Positions 1 through 7,800 of a DNA stretch of 10,514 nucleotides are shown piece after piece. The position numbers and the translations under genes are program-made. The notes beneath the pieces were generated by a model. The model did not search any database, was not told the DNA's origin, and saw only the letters and a program-made list of their open reading frames with translations. The first letter of the stretch is position 1. Every line of letters begins with the position of its first letter. The stretch is from an uncultured Acetatifactor sp. (GTDB lineage: Bacteria; Bacillota; Clostridia; Lachnospirales; Lachnospiraceae): assembly GCA_910586515.1 (NCBI GenBank), contig CAJUGL010000086.1:1-10514 (forward strand), written 5' to 3'.

Positions 1-85
1 CAAAAAAACGCCTGTCTTTACAATAAAATTCACATTAAATTTCTTCCTCCCTCCGTTTCGGTCTGTCTTGTTGCCTGTTATATTG

Positions 86-196
86 TCAGCTCTCGTTCTG
101 TTTTTTCTTTTCATTGGCTACACGCTGTTTTGCCTGTTCCAATACCTGTAACGCTTTTTCTAAGTCCTTGCTGATTTCCTGTTTGTTCTCAATCAT
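86..196 (-). CDS. Possible small coiled-coil protein (36 aa)
   Basis: A minus-strand frame starts at ATG 196-194 and ends at TGA 88-86. The product begins MIENKQEISKDLEK and ends in a run of lysine, glutamine and asparagine. It is almost entirely charged or polar, with leucine and valine spaced as in one amphipathic helix, so a short coiled coil is the natural reading. A GAGG purine group lies roughly 10 bases upstream of the ATG, and upstream codons stay open in frame, so the true start could be slightly earlier. Small proteins of this type are common in clostridial conjugative elements, but I do not recognise the family. It may equally be a chance frame. A second minus-strand gene could begin at GTG 33-31 downstream. 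Confidence 0.35.
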   Translation of the reverse strand: MIENKQEISKDLEKALQVLEQAKQRVANEKKKQNES

Positions 197-215
197 TTCT
201 GATACCTCATTCTTT

Positions 216-526
216 CTAAAATGTATTTTCTTCCGCAAAACGCTCTTTATCAAGACTGGTGTACTGGATAACCTCTTTTATGGCCGCTATCTCCATGTAA
301 TTATACAACATTGGAACAAATTGAATGTAACATGTAATACAGCAGAAAGCAATATAATATGCTCCGCCTCAAGAAACCCTTTGCATTCACATTCTGCATC
401 CATGTACTTTTCTCTGCTGAAATGGTAGAAAACAGGGAGTGGAAGTAGTATAATAAAAAGAAAAAATGCACCGTCCGATTCCGCAGAATGCCCGGATGCC
501 AGTGTCAGACTTTCAATGCCAGGCAA
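216..526 (-). pseudogene. Possible frameshifted membrane-protein remnant
   Basis: Two minus-strand frames overlap here. One runs from ATG at 526 to a stop at 287 and contains a hydrophobic stretch beginning FFLFIILLPLPVF. The other is open from about 368 to TAG 218-216; it has a hydrophobic start and a more protein-like end, including EIAAIKEVIQYTSLDKERF. Joining the first to the second by one frameshift in the 300-370 overlap would give a single protein of about 100 residues with two hydrophobic segments and a charged tail. Neither frame has a clear ribosome binding site. This is a reconstruction by eye and both frames may be non-coding. No family is recognised. Confidence 0.2.
449..454 (+). 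promoter_or_regulatory. Possible -10 box for the cluster
   Basis: A perfect TATAAT sits about 195 bases before the Hsp70 start and 120 before the leader frame. The -35 position about 17 bases upstream (around 426-431, TAGAAA) matches poorly to TTGACA, and there is no TG extension. A second TATAAT at 353-358 also lacks a good -35. In AT-rich DNA such matches are expected by chance, so this is only a candidate for the start of the plus-strand transcript. Confidence 0.25.
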
Positions 527-575
527 AAGGCGCGTAAAAGCTCTGCCAACCTGCGGATTTCAGGGAGGGACAGAC

Positions 576-659
576 ATGGACAGAGAAAAGCGCAGTTGCC
601 GGCAGGATGAAGAGCAGGCCGGCTGCGGCGGCATCAGCGGAGGAACATTATGGCAGTGA
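576..659 (+). CDS. Possible leader peptide (27 aa) overlapping the Hsp70 start
   Basis: ATG at 576 is preceded by a strong ribosome site, AGGGAGGG at about 561-569, with normal spacing. The frame encodes a 27-residue peptide starting MDREKRSCRQDEEQ, rich in charged residues and glycine, and ends with TGA at 657-659, ten bases inside the Hsp70 gene. Its ribosome site is at least as good as that of the Hsp70 gene, and the overlap would allow translational coupling. It contains a hairpin (591-627). It could be a regulatory upstream frame, the remnant of an older gene end, or chance. The peptide has no recognisable domain. Confidence 0.35.
   Translation: MDREKRSCRQDEEQAGCGGISGGTLWQ
591..627 (+). 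promoter_or_regulatory. GC-rich hairpin just upstream of the Hsp70 ribosome site
   Basis: CGCA (591-594) pairs with TGCG (624-627) and GCCGGC (598-603) pairs with GCCGGC (618-623), leaving a three-base bulge (595-597) and a 14-base loop. That gives ten base pairs, nearly all G-C. It ends 12 bases before the GGAGGA ribosome site (639-644) of the Hsp70 gene and lies inside the leader reading frame, so ribosomes translating the leader would open it. No run of T follows, so it is not a terminator. A regulatory role is inferred from position only. Confidence 0.3.
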
Positions 660-2407
660 TTGGAATTGACCTGGGGACCACCAACAGCCTGGGGGCATAC
701 TGGAAGGACGGAAGGGTACGGTTGATTCCCATGGAAGGGGAAAGCTTTCTGCTGCCCAGTGTGGTGGGATATGTGGAGGGAGAAGGCTTTCTGGCAGGGG
801 CGGCGGCAAAGGAGCGGCTGATTCCCCATGCCGGGGATACCGCGGCCTCCTTCAAACGCTTCATGGGCACGGCAAAGGAATACCATCTGGGCGGAAGGGC
901 CTACACCCCCATGGAGCTTTCCGCCATGATACTGGAGCGGATAAAAAGAAACGCGGAATTTTACCTGCAGGAAGAGATAGAGGAGGCCGTTATAACGGTT
1001 CCCGCCTATTTCAATGATAAACAGCGCAGCGACACCAGGAAGGCGGCTCAAATTGCGGGGCTGAAGGCGGAGCGCCTGATCAACGAACCCTCGGCGGCGG
1101 CCCTGGCCTACCGGCGGGAATACGGAGAGGAGGACAGAACCCTTCTGGTCTTTGACTTCGGCGGGGGTACCCTGGATCTGTCCTATGTGGAATGCTTTGA
1201 CAATGTGATAGAGATTATCGCCGTGGCGGGGGACAACCATTTGGGCGGGGACGATATCGACGAGGCGGTTTCGGAATATTTCTGCCGGGAGAACGGGCTT
1301 AAGCCGGAAGAATTGACCAGGCAGGAGCAGGCCGGATTAAGGAAACGTTCGGAAGAGGCCAAATGCGCCTTGGAGAAGCAGGAAGAGGCGGCAATGGAGC
1401 TTACGGTGGGCGGCAGGGTTTGCAGGGCCGTTCTCAATGAAGAACGTCTGTTCGAAATCTGCATGCCCCTGTTCGGAAAGATAAAACAGCTCTTTCTTCG
1501 CATTCTGGAGGATGCCGATTCCAGGGTTTCCGGGATAGACGACTTGATTATGGTGGGCGGTTCCTCAAAACTGGGGGTGGTGAAGCGCTTTCTTCGGGAA
1601 CTTCTGGGCAAGGAACCCATCGTCCTGGGAGAGACGGATAAGGTGGTTGCCTATGGCGCCGGCGTCTATGCGGGCATCCGGCAGCGAAAAGAAGAAATCA
1701 GGGACCTGCTGCTGACGGACGTGTGCCCCTTTACCTTAGGCATCGGCGTGAACAACAGGGCCAACCGGGACAAAAACATCCTAAGCCCCATGATTGAGCG
1801 CAATTCCACTTTGCCCGCTTCCCGCAAAGACAGATTTTTCACCGTATACGATTATCAGAAGGAAATCAAAATCCGGATTTACCAGGGGGAAGAATACTAT
1901 GTGGACGACGACGTGCTGTTGGGAGAGCTTTCCATAGAAGTTGCCTTGAGACCTGCAGGGCAGGCCTGGGTGGACGTGCAGTTTACCTACGATATCAACG
2001 GAATCCTCCATGTGGCAGTGGAGAACGAAATGGGGGAGCGCAGACAGATTCTCCTGGCCAATCAGACCTTAAGTGAGGAAGAACTGGAGCGGTATGCCCG
2101 GGAAATGGAAAAAATCAAGCTGCCGCCCCTTCAGCAGCCTGAAAATCAGAAAATTCTGGCATGCCTTCTGGAATATTATGAAAAAAGCACCGGGCGCCGC
2201 CGGGAGACCATTGCCGCCCTGACCGACAGAATCCTGGCGGGACTGGCCAGCGGCAGAAAGAAAGAGGTCAGGAATGCCCGGGAACTGGCAGAGCAATGGC
2301 TGACCCGGCTGCAGCAGGAGACGGACATGCAGGAGGAAATGCTGTTTGACGGAGAACTGAAGTTCGGTGAGGAATGGGAAGAGGAGGACAAGGAAGGATG
2401 GATTTGA
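650..2407 (+). CDS. hscC: HscC-type Hsp70 chaperone (585 aa)
   Basis: This is an ATP-dependent chaperone of the Hsp70 family, acting in the cytoplasm. The actin-fold ATPase domain shows phosphate loop 1 GIDLGTTNS (residues 5-13), VPAYFND (about 117-123), NEPSAAALAY (about 145), phosphate loop 2 DFGGGTLD (about 169-176), GDNHLGGDD (about 194) and the adenosine-site VGGSSKLG (about 301). A linker with LLLTDVCPFTLG joins it to a beta substrate-binding domain (about 380-470, with IERNSTLPAS and YDINGILHVAV). The helical lid is short, about 110 residues, ending in an acidic tail without the DnaK-type EEV terminus. Overall shape and motifs follow E. coli HscC (about 556 aa) rather than DnaK (about 640 aa). 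GGAGGA lies five bases before the ATG. The last ten bases overlap the nucleotidyltransferase gene. The likely partner is the J protein encoded downstream. The family call is firm; the HscC orthology is from remembered sequence features. Confidence 0.93.
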   Translation: MAVIGIDLGTTNSLGAYWKDGRVRLIPMEGESFLLPSVVGYVEGEGFLAGAAAKERLIPHAGDTAASFKRFMGTAKEYHLGGRAYTPMELSAMILERIKRNAEFYLQEEIEEAVITVPAYFNDKQRSDTRKAAQIAGLKAERLINEPSAAALAYRREYGEEDRTLLVFDFGGGTLDLSYVECFDNVIEIIAVAGDNHLGGDDIDEAVSEYFCRENGLKPEELTRQEQAGLRKRSEEAKCALEKQEEAAMELTVGGRVCRAVLNEERLFEICMPLFGKIKQLFLRILEDADSRVSGIDDLIMVGGSSKLGVVKRFLRELLGKEPIVLGETDKVVAYGAGVYAGIRQRKEEIRDLLLTDVCPFTLGIGVNNRANRDKNILSPMIERNSTLPASRKDRFFTVYDYQKEIKIRIYQGEEYYVDDDVLLGELSIEVALRPAGQAWVDVQFTYDINGILHVAVENEMGERRQILLANQTLSEEELERYAREMEKIKLPPLQQPENQKILACLLEYYEKSTGRRRETIAALTDRILAGLASGRKKEVRNARELAEQWLTRLQQETDMQEEMLFDGELKFGEEWEEEDKEGWI

Positions 2408-3468
2408 AAGAAAGGAACCAAAAGATCATAGATGCGGTTATCACAAAGGCAAACAGAGTGTGTCCGGGTTCCCTGGCATTGATCGGCATAAACGGTTCCT
2501 TTATGACAGGAGATTATTACGAAAAATCAGATTTGGACCTGTTGATTGTGATCCGTGATGACAGAGGATGGCAGTTGGGAAGCACCTTTATACAGGACGA
2601 TTTGCAGGTGGGCCATGACATCTATTGCACCACATGGGAAAGACTGCAGCGCGACGCCGGATATGAACATCCCCATATTTCCAAGCTTATGGACGCTGAA
2701 ATCGTATACTGCGCAGAGGAGAAAGAGAAAGAAAAACTGGAACAACTGCGGAAAACGGCAAGGGATATTTTGGATGCGCCCTTTTCGGAACCGGATTATG
2801 CCAAAGCGGAAAATCAGTTAAAAGAGGCGGAGCACGGCTACACGGCGGCCATGATTTCGGAGAACAGATCTGATGTGCTCAACGGGGCGGGCAGAGCCAT
2901 TTACTATATTGAAAATGCAATTGCAATGTTAAATAAGCAGTATTTTCACTATGGGGTAAAACGCACCTATGAGGAGCTGCAGGCAATGCGTAACAGACCG
3001 GAAAACCTGTGCGAATTGATAGAAAATGTGATCTCGGCGGACTCTGTTCCGGCTGTAAAAGAAGGGCTGTCTGCCCTGATGAAAGAGACAACGGCGGTGT
3101 TTTATCAGGTGAAAGAAACACTTGCCATTCAGAAGAAAACGCCAGGAAAAGAGGAGCTGACTGGCACCTACGAAGAGATGTATTCCAACTGGCGGAACAA
3201 GATGCACGCGGCGGCAGAAACCGGAAACAGGCACCTGGCCTTTATGAGCCTGATCAGCGCAGGAGCCATGTTTGAGGAACTGGAAAGCGAAGTAAAGATT
3301 GACCGATATGATGTGTTGGGCGGGTATGATCCCCAGGATTTGCACACCACGGCAATGTCCTATGACAGGGTATTAAAGGAATACCGGAAGGAGTACCAGA
3401 AAGCAGGACTTGAGGTAACCCATTATGCGGATATCGATGCATTTGTGTTGGATTTCCTCGGGAACTGA
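2398..3468 (+). CDS. Pol-beta-type nucleotidyltransferase (356 aa)
   Basis: The N-terminal domain has the polymerase-beta nucleotidyltransferase signature GSFMTGDYYEKSDLDL (residues 33-48): the helix-turn GS followed by two metal-binding aspartates, D45 and D47. A third carboxylate is likely D74 in VGHDIYC. Such enzymes transfer a nucleotide, often AMP, to an antibiotic, RNA or protein. The C-terminal part (about 115-356) is mostly helical, resembles the helical accessory domain of aminoglycoside-type transferases, and has no second motif I recognise. I chose ATG 2398: it has AGGAGG at about 2383-2388 and starts inside the Hsp70 gene, overlapping its last ten bases. An earlier in-frame ATG at 2374 precedes that ribosome site and is unlikely. 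The overlap implies translational coupling to the Hsp70. The substrate is unknown; resistance to a drug, or modification of a chaperone or client, are both possible. Confidence 0.82.
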   Translation: MDLKERNQKIIDAVITKANRVCPGSLALIGINGSFMTGDYYEKSDLDLLIVIRDDRGWQLGSTFIQDDLQVGHDIYCTTWERLQRDAGYEHPHISKLMDAEIVYCAEEKEKEKLEQLRKTARDILDAPFSEPDYAKAENQLKEAEHGYTAAMISENRSDVLNGAGRAIYYIENAIAMLNKQYFHYGVKRTYEELQAMRNRPENLCELIENVISADSVPAVKEGLSALMKETTAVFYQVKETLAIQKKTPGKEELTGTYEEMYSNWRNKMHAAAETGNRHLAFMSLISAGAMFEELESEVKIDRYDVLGGYDPQDLHTTAMSYDRVLKEYRKEYQKAGLEVTHYADIDAFVLDFLGN

Positions 3469-3532
3469 AGTGTTTCTGCAGGCAATTTGAAGCATCTCTG
3501 CGGGCAATCTGAAGCGCTTTTGCAGGCAGAAA
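3467..3532 (+). repeat. Three tandem copies of a 22-bp imperfect repeat
   Basis: Units at 3467-3488, 3489-3510 and 3511-3532 each begin GAAG and contain a core of the form TGCAGGCA or TGCGGGCA near the end. The first unit begins within the stop codon of the nucleotidyltransferase gene, so the array starts exactly where coding ends. Copies differ at several positions. It lies in the largest gap (171 bases) inside the cluster, ahead of the SdpI-like gene. No open frame of note runs through it. Role unknown: it could be slippage-derived or a site bound by RNA or protein. Confidence 0.75.
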
Positions 3533-3639
3533 GTCTTACGTGAATTCAGGGGAGTTCAGGTCTTTTGGGATTGGCGCGGCATGAAAATGCAGAGCAATCC
3601 ATGGCATCAATAAAATGAGCGTTGTAAAGGAGAAAAGAT

Positions 3640-3993
3640 ATGCAGGGTTTATTGCTTTTAAACTTCATTGTACCATTTGTCATGATTTTAGTGGGATATC
3701 TCATTAAGAAACATCCGGAATGGGATATGGAGTCACAGAATGGATATAACACACCCACTTCGCGGAAATCCCAGGCCCATTGGGACTATGCACAGAGCAT
3801 TGCGCCGGACATTTTCATCTCTCTGGGGAAAAAACTGTGCGTTATGGAGATGATTCTAAGCGGAATTCTGTTTTTGCTTCATACTTCCATCCAGGCTGCG
3901 GTCAATGTGGGAATCTGTGTGGGAGCCGGCGTTCTGCTTTACGGATTTTTTAAGACCGAGTCGGAAATCCGGAAAAAGTTTTCGGAGAGTTGA
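3640..3993 (+). CDS. SdpI-family membrane protein (117 aa)
   Basis: This is a small integral membrane protein. A hydrophobic helix spans residues 3-22. Next is the family signature NGYNTPTSRKSQAHW (34-48), matching the SdpI pattern of GYxT, a serine-containing stretch and a conserved tryptophan. Two further membrane helices follow at about 66-82 and 87-104, with a charged tail. Bacillus SdpI is a longer relative that gives immunity to the SdpC toxin and sequesters the repressor SdpR; many short homologues have unknown roles. AAGGAG lies eight bases before the ATG. The stop TGA overlaps the TTG start proposed for the next small gene. No SdpC or SdpR homologue is in the window, so immunity to that toxin cannot be inferred. 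Confidence 0.8.
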   Translation: MQGLLLLNFIVPFVMILVGYLIKKHPEWDMESQNGYNTPTSRKSQAHWDYAQSIAPDIFISLGKKLCVMEMILSGILFLLHTSIQAAVNVGICVGAGVLLYGFFKTESEIRKKFSES

Positions 3994-4184
3994 AGGTCCT
4001 CCCATACAGGGTATTAACACCCTGCGGCATTTGTCAGGAGAGACTGCGATATTGGGGGGAAGAGGTACAGGTGGCTGTCACAACGGAGGAGAATCAAATC
4101 AAATTTGTAGAATTAAGGGAATTACAGCCATACCATTGGACCAAAGCCTACCCCGCGGACAAACTGGAACACTGGGAAGAATAG
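3990..4184 (+). CDS. Small CxxC protein (64 aa), unknown function
   Basis: This frame opens at TTG 3990, overlapping the SdpI-like stop codon (TTGA), and ends at TAG 4182-4184. The product has a CGIC pair of cysteines near residue 12, then a patterned hydrophobic and charged stretch, and ends PADKLEHWEE. Composition and codon use look protein-like and better than the competing frame at 3905-4273. The start is weak: GGAGAG directly abuts the TTG. GTG at 4072, with GAGG about six bases upstream, would give a 37-residue version lacking the cysteines. CxxC can bind metal or act in redox chemistry, but a single pair proves neither. No family is recognised. Confidence 0.5.
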   Translation: MKVLPYRVLTPCGICQERLRYWGEEVQVAVTTEENQIKFVELRELQPYHWTKAYPADKLEHWEE

Positions 4185-4315
4185 GGTGGGAATACTTTTC
4201 GGAAAAACCGAAACACCTTTACGGCGAGTCGGCAGAAAAAGATACAGAAAATGCAGGCGGGACAGCGGTGTGAGACAGGAGATTGCCGTCAGTCAGGAAA
4301 GGAGGGACACCGGAG

Positions 4316-4882
4316 ATGAGAAAACGGTTTAATGTGACAGGTCTGTGCATACCTCAAAAGCATTATATGGTTAATCTGGCACAGCGATTGGCCCGGATAA
4401 AGGAAATGGTAGACGAGGGAGCATATTTCACCATCCATCGTGCCAGACAATATGGAAAGACCACATTGCTTTATGCACTGGAATCTTATCTGAAGACAGA
4501 CTATGTGGTAATAAGCATAGATTTCCAGAAATTGGGTACTGCAAAATACGAAAACGAAAATCGTTTTGCGCTTTCCTTTGCTGACTTTTTTATGCGGGAA
4601 CTGGCCAGAAACGGGCAGCCGGATGTCCCGGATGTAAACAGGGAAACGGAAACATTGCGGAAGATCTGTCAAAGCAGGGATAGTTCTTATTCGCTCTATG
4701 AATTGTTTGAGAATTTAAACCGGATCTGCGAGGTTTCGCCCAGGCCGGTTGTGCTGATGATAGATGAGGCGGACAGCGCCTCTGACAACCAGGTATTCCA
4801 AAGTCATTTTATCATACGGGATTTGGACATACTGGGGAAGTTCGGCAGACTGGATTTTGAATTGCCTGTGATCAGGGAATGA
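4316..4882 (+). CDS. Truncated AAA-type ATPase (AAA-ATPase-like family, 188 aa)
   Basis: The product has the variant Walker A motif RARQYGKTT (residues 42-50) and a Walker B motif VVLMIDEAD (145-153), in the arrangement of the AAA-ATPase-like/DUF1703 family common in gut anaerobes. Full-length members have roughly 500 residues, with a C-terminal PD-(D/E)XK-like region. Here the family-like sequence stops soon after Walker B, at about residue 161, and a 27-residue tail follows (FIIRDLDILGKFG and onward) that I cannot match to the family. Sensor and arginine-finger regions and the nuclease-like part are missing, so normal ATPase cycling is doubtful. I chose ATG 4316 because AAAGGAGGG (4298-4306) sits ten bases upstream; an in-frame TTG at 4283 would put that site inside the gene. 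The gene ends ATGA against the J-protein frame. It may be an internal-deletion pseudogene or a fusion. Confidence 0.7.
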   Translation: MRKRFNVTGLCIPQKHYMVNLAQRLARIKEMVDEGAYFTIHRARQYGKTTLLYALESYLKTDYVVISIDFQKLGTAKYENENRFALSFADFFMRELARNGQPDVPDVNRETETLRKICQSRDSSYSLYELFENLNRICEVSPRPVVLMIDEADSASDNQVFQSHFIIRDLDILGKFGRLDFELPVIRE

Positions 4883-4899
4883 AGGAAGGGACAGAAGAC

Positions 4900-7800
4900 A
4901 TGAACGATATATGGAGCATATTGGAAATAAAGGCCACAGACGATAAAAAAGCCATTCGAAAAGCCTTTGCGGCGCAGTCCAGGCTTCACCATCCGGAGGA
5001 AGAACCGGAATATTTTGCGGCGCTGAACCAGGCCTACAAAGCGGCCCTTGACTATGCTGCAGGAGGAGAAAACGCCGCTGTTCCCACAGACAATTCCGCT
5101 GATGACAGCAGGTCTGCCTTGGACAAAAACAGCACATTTGTACCTGTGGGATTCAATGGAAAGACAGGGAAAGAGAAGAAAGAAATTCTGCCGGAAAAGG
5201 AACAAGGAAAAGCAGAAAATCAAATACAAAACAATGATAAAACGAATGGGACGCCGGAGGAAAATGAGGACAAAAAACAGGGTGAGGGACCCCTTTCTTT
5301 ACTGGACCGCCTTGACCAGGCAGCGGAACAGGCTGTAAAAAGAAGCAGGGAGACAGGCGCCCTTCGGGATTTCATTGCCCTTTTTGAGAATCCAAAACAG
5401 GCAAAACAGGCGGATACCTGGAAACGGTTTTTCCTGTCAGAAGCTTTTCTGCAGGAGCAGTTTTCAGAGGAATTTGCAAAAGGCCTGCTTGCCTACTTAG
5501 CAGAACAGACCCTCTGTCCGGGGGATAATCTTCCCAGGTACCTTCTGCAGGAATTGGCGGTGGCATATGCTTTTATTCCCCATTTTGCAGGCGAAGAATA
5601 CTTTGACGGCCTGAAATATCCCAAGGAATGGTACAAGGTTTCCGTGGAAAATACCTTTCCCGCCAGAAGAGTTGCCGCCGAAATTTTTAACAGACAGGGG
5701 CGGGACTGTGACCTGAAATCCATGACAAACCACATTCTCCGGCAGCCCGGCAACAAGGTGCGCCACAATGCTTTTTCCGACTATCTGACAATGAAGGAGA
5801 TGAACAGGGACGGACGGCTTACGGACCGGGAGAAAGAAACCTGGCAGCATGTTTTGGGGGCTTGTCAGCCTTATTATCTGTATGAGCGCAATGGAAAGAA
5901 ACCGGGAACCGCGGACTACGAGTCCCGCAGTGAATCCGTAGTTAAGCTTTATGTGCAATGGCTGAAGGATGAGCAGCCCCCCAGGGAGGTGCTGTTGTTT
6001 CTCTATAAAAAACTGAACTTAAAAGACCTGGAGCGAAGCAGTACCAGGGGACTTTACAGCGCGCTGAAAGCAGAAGTCCTGCGCCTGTGTCCCCAGGCGG
6101 AAGAGACCTTGTTCGGAGAGGACGGCAAGGAGCAGCGCATTGTAAAGCTCTACAAAACCTATGCTTCCATCATTAATGCCAACCAGAACAATTACGACAA
6201 ATTCATCTATGAAGAGACGCCGGAAATCAGGGATAGGGTCAATGCCTTTTTTGCGCTGCCCGATTGGGAGCAGCTAAAGGGAGAGAAGGCGCTGTTTGAG
6301 CGGATTTACGGCACCTCTAAAAGGATTGTGATGCCCCGGACTGCGGCGGAAACCCTGGTCAGGCACCTGACGGAAGGAGACTTTCCGGAGCCGGAACGGA
6401 CGGAGTTGATTGAGAGCCTGCTGCGCTCCCTTTCCACGGAAAGAATGTGCCGGGAACTGGATTATCGCTGTGAAATAACCTTAAGCTCCAGGGACCTTGG
6501 GGACATAGGGGACAACCCGGATTTCTGGCAGTATTTTCTCATGCGGGGCTTCGGTTTCCGCCATGGAAACGTCCGGGGAAACTGGGAAGAAGACTTTGTT
6601 TATGTGATGGACGGTCAGTGCTATCTGCCCGCCTACATCAATTATATTTATGCACCGTCCCGGGAGTGGCAGAGGCGTTTTACAGGCTTTGACCCGGAGA
6701 AGGAGGAGACAGGGGAGCCGGTGAGCCTGGTCTGTCCCATGCCAGGAAACAGGAGCCTTAGGGTGGAATTTCATTATCGTTATTGCCTGTACTTTGTGGA
6801 CGGAATACAGGCAGACAGTCCTGTTCTGACCTTTTCCCAGTTGCAGGAATATGCGGAAAACCTGAACAAGCCCCAGGAATTTTTCTTTCTTCTGGCAGTC
6901 ACCGCCATTGAGGATTCCAACAGAGGCGCTGCCCGGAAGCTGATTGAAGACTGGCTGAAACGGATTCCCCTGCATGCGTTTCTCGTTCCCACCGTGGCCC
7001 GACTGTTGGCCGCCGACAATGACCGCATCCCCGGCACAGTAACGGATTCCTGGGACCTGTCCGGCGGGGAGGGGCATGTTCTCGGAAAAAACATAGAGTG
7101 CTCTGCCTTGTCAGATGGGGAAACAGGAGAAAAGATGCCCACGGAAAATACCGCACCGGGAATCGAAACACGGGACCAGGGGGCTGAAGAAAAGGGCGAA
7201 GAAGACAAGAGCACACAAGACAAGAGTGCACAAGACAAGAGCACACAAGACAAGAGTACACAAGGCAAGAGTGCAGAAGATAAGAGCACAGAAGATAAGG
7301 TGGAGGCTGTCTTGTACAGCGAACAGGAACGGTTTTGCTTTCGGGCGGTCGTATCGAAAAAGGGATTCAGCATCTGGAGGCAGATGGATTACGGGTGGCA
7401 GGATATCATATTCCGCAGAGGGGAATTGGGCTGGCGGAAATGGGAAGAATACACCTGGGAGGAATACAGGCTGTACTGTGAAACACAGAAGCAGATAGGG
7501 GAGAATGTATCAGAGAGCAAAGTCCCGGGGCGTGGTAATCTGGCAGAGAATGCATCAGAGAGCAAAATTCCGGAGAATGATATTCCGAAAGACAGCGGAG
7601 ACGTCATGCCGCTTCCCATATCATGTTCTGCGCTGTCCACAGATAGCCCCCGGGGAAGGAAGGCGGCCGCCATAAATGCCCTGCAAAACCTTCGGCAGCC
7701 CAAGCCCAAGGTGCGCGCCTCATATTCCTTAGAGGGCATGGATATGGCACAGAAAGCGGCAAAAATTCTGGAAGCAATGGGCTGCATTGAAAACATGGAG

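Larger units (their letters stand above)
1..575. other. AT-rich left flank without a convincing large gene
   Basis: This stretch is visibly richer in A and T than the cluster that follows. The only coding signals are short minus-strand frames (86-196 and pieces within 216-526, listed separately). A GTG at 33-31 on the minus strand is preceded by a GGAGGGAGG purine run about 12 bases away and opens a frame that leaves the window after 11 codons; it could be the start of a gene lying to the left. The plus-strand open frame at 114-428 is antisense to the minus-strand frames, starts with TTG, has cysteine- and serine-rich composition and no ribosome site, so I do not treat it as a gene. No CIRCE heat-shock operator (TTAGCACTC with inverted partner) is visible upstream of the Hsp70 gene. 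The flank may be the edge of a neighbouring mobile region, but no transposase, integrase or attachment site is seen. Confidence 0.5.

Noticed and set aside
430..650. CIRCE or other heat-shock operator upstream of the Hsp70
   Set aside because: No TTAGCACTC/GAGTGCTAA pair is present; control by HrcA is not supported.
560..1240. Minus-strand open frame of 226 codons opposite the Hsp70 gene
   Set aside because: It lies antisense to a clear Hsp70 with all its motifs, is rich in P, G, H and Q, and has no ribosome site; this is a typical shadow in GC-rich coding DNA.
2398..3468. Naming the nucleotidyltransferase as an aminoglycoside resistance gene
   Set aside because: The catalytic motif is shared by the whole superfamily, and the C-terminal part does not match a specific resistance enzyme that I can recognise.
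4197..4213. Small hairpin TTTCGG-AAAAA-CCGAAA between genes
   Set aside because: The stem is only six pairs and no T run follows, so it is not a terminator and a role cannot be supported.
3905..4273. Plus-strand frame of 122 codons overlapping the SdpI-like and CxxC frames
   Set aside because: Its first third is out of frame with the SdpI-like gene, and the rest competes with the better 3990-4184 frame; there is no ribosome site.
7204..7299. CRISPR-like array
   Set aside because: Units are 15 bases, contiguous without spacers, and in frame inside a gene.
6481..7373. Overlapping minus-strand frames of about 200 codons, one with CVLLS-type repeats
   Set aside because: The repeats are only the antisense reading of the DKSTQ array in the J gene.
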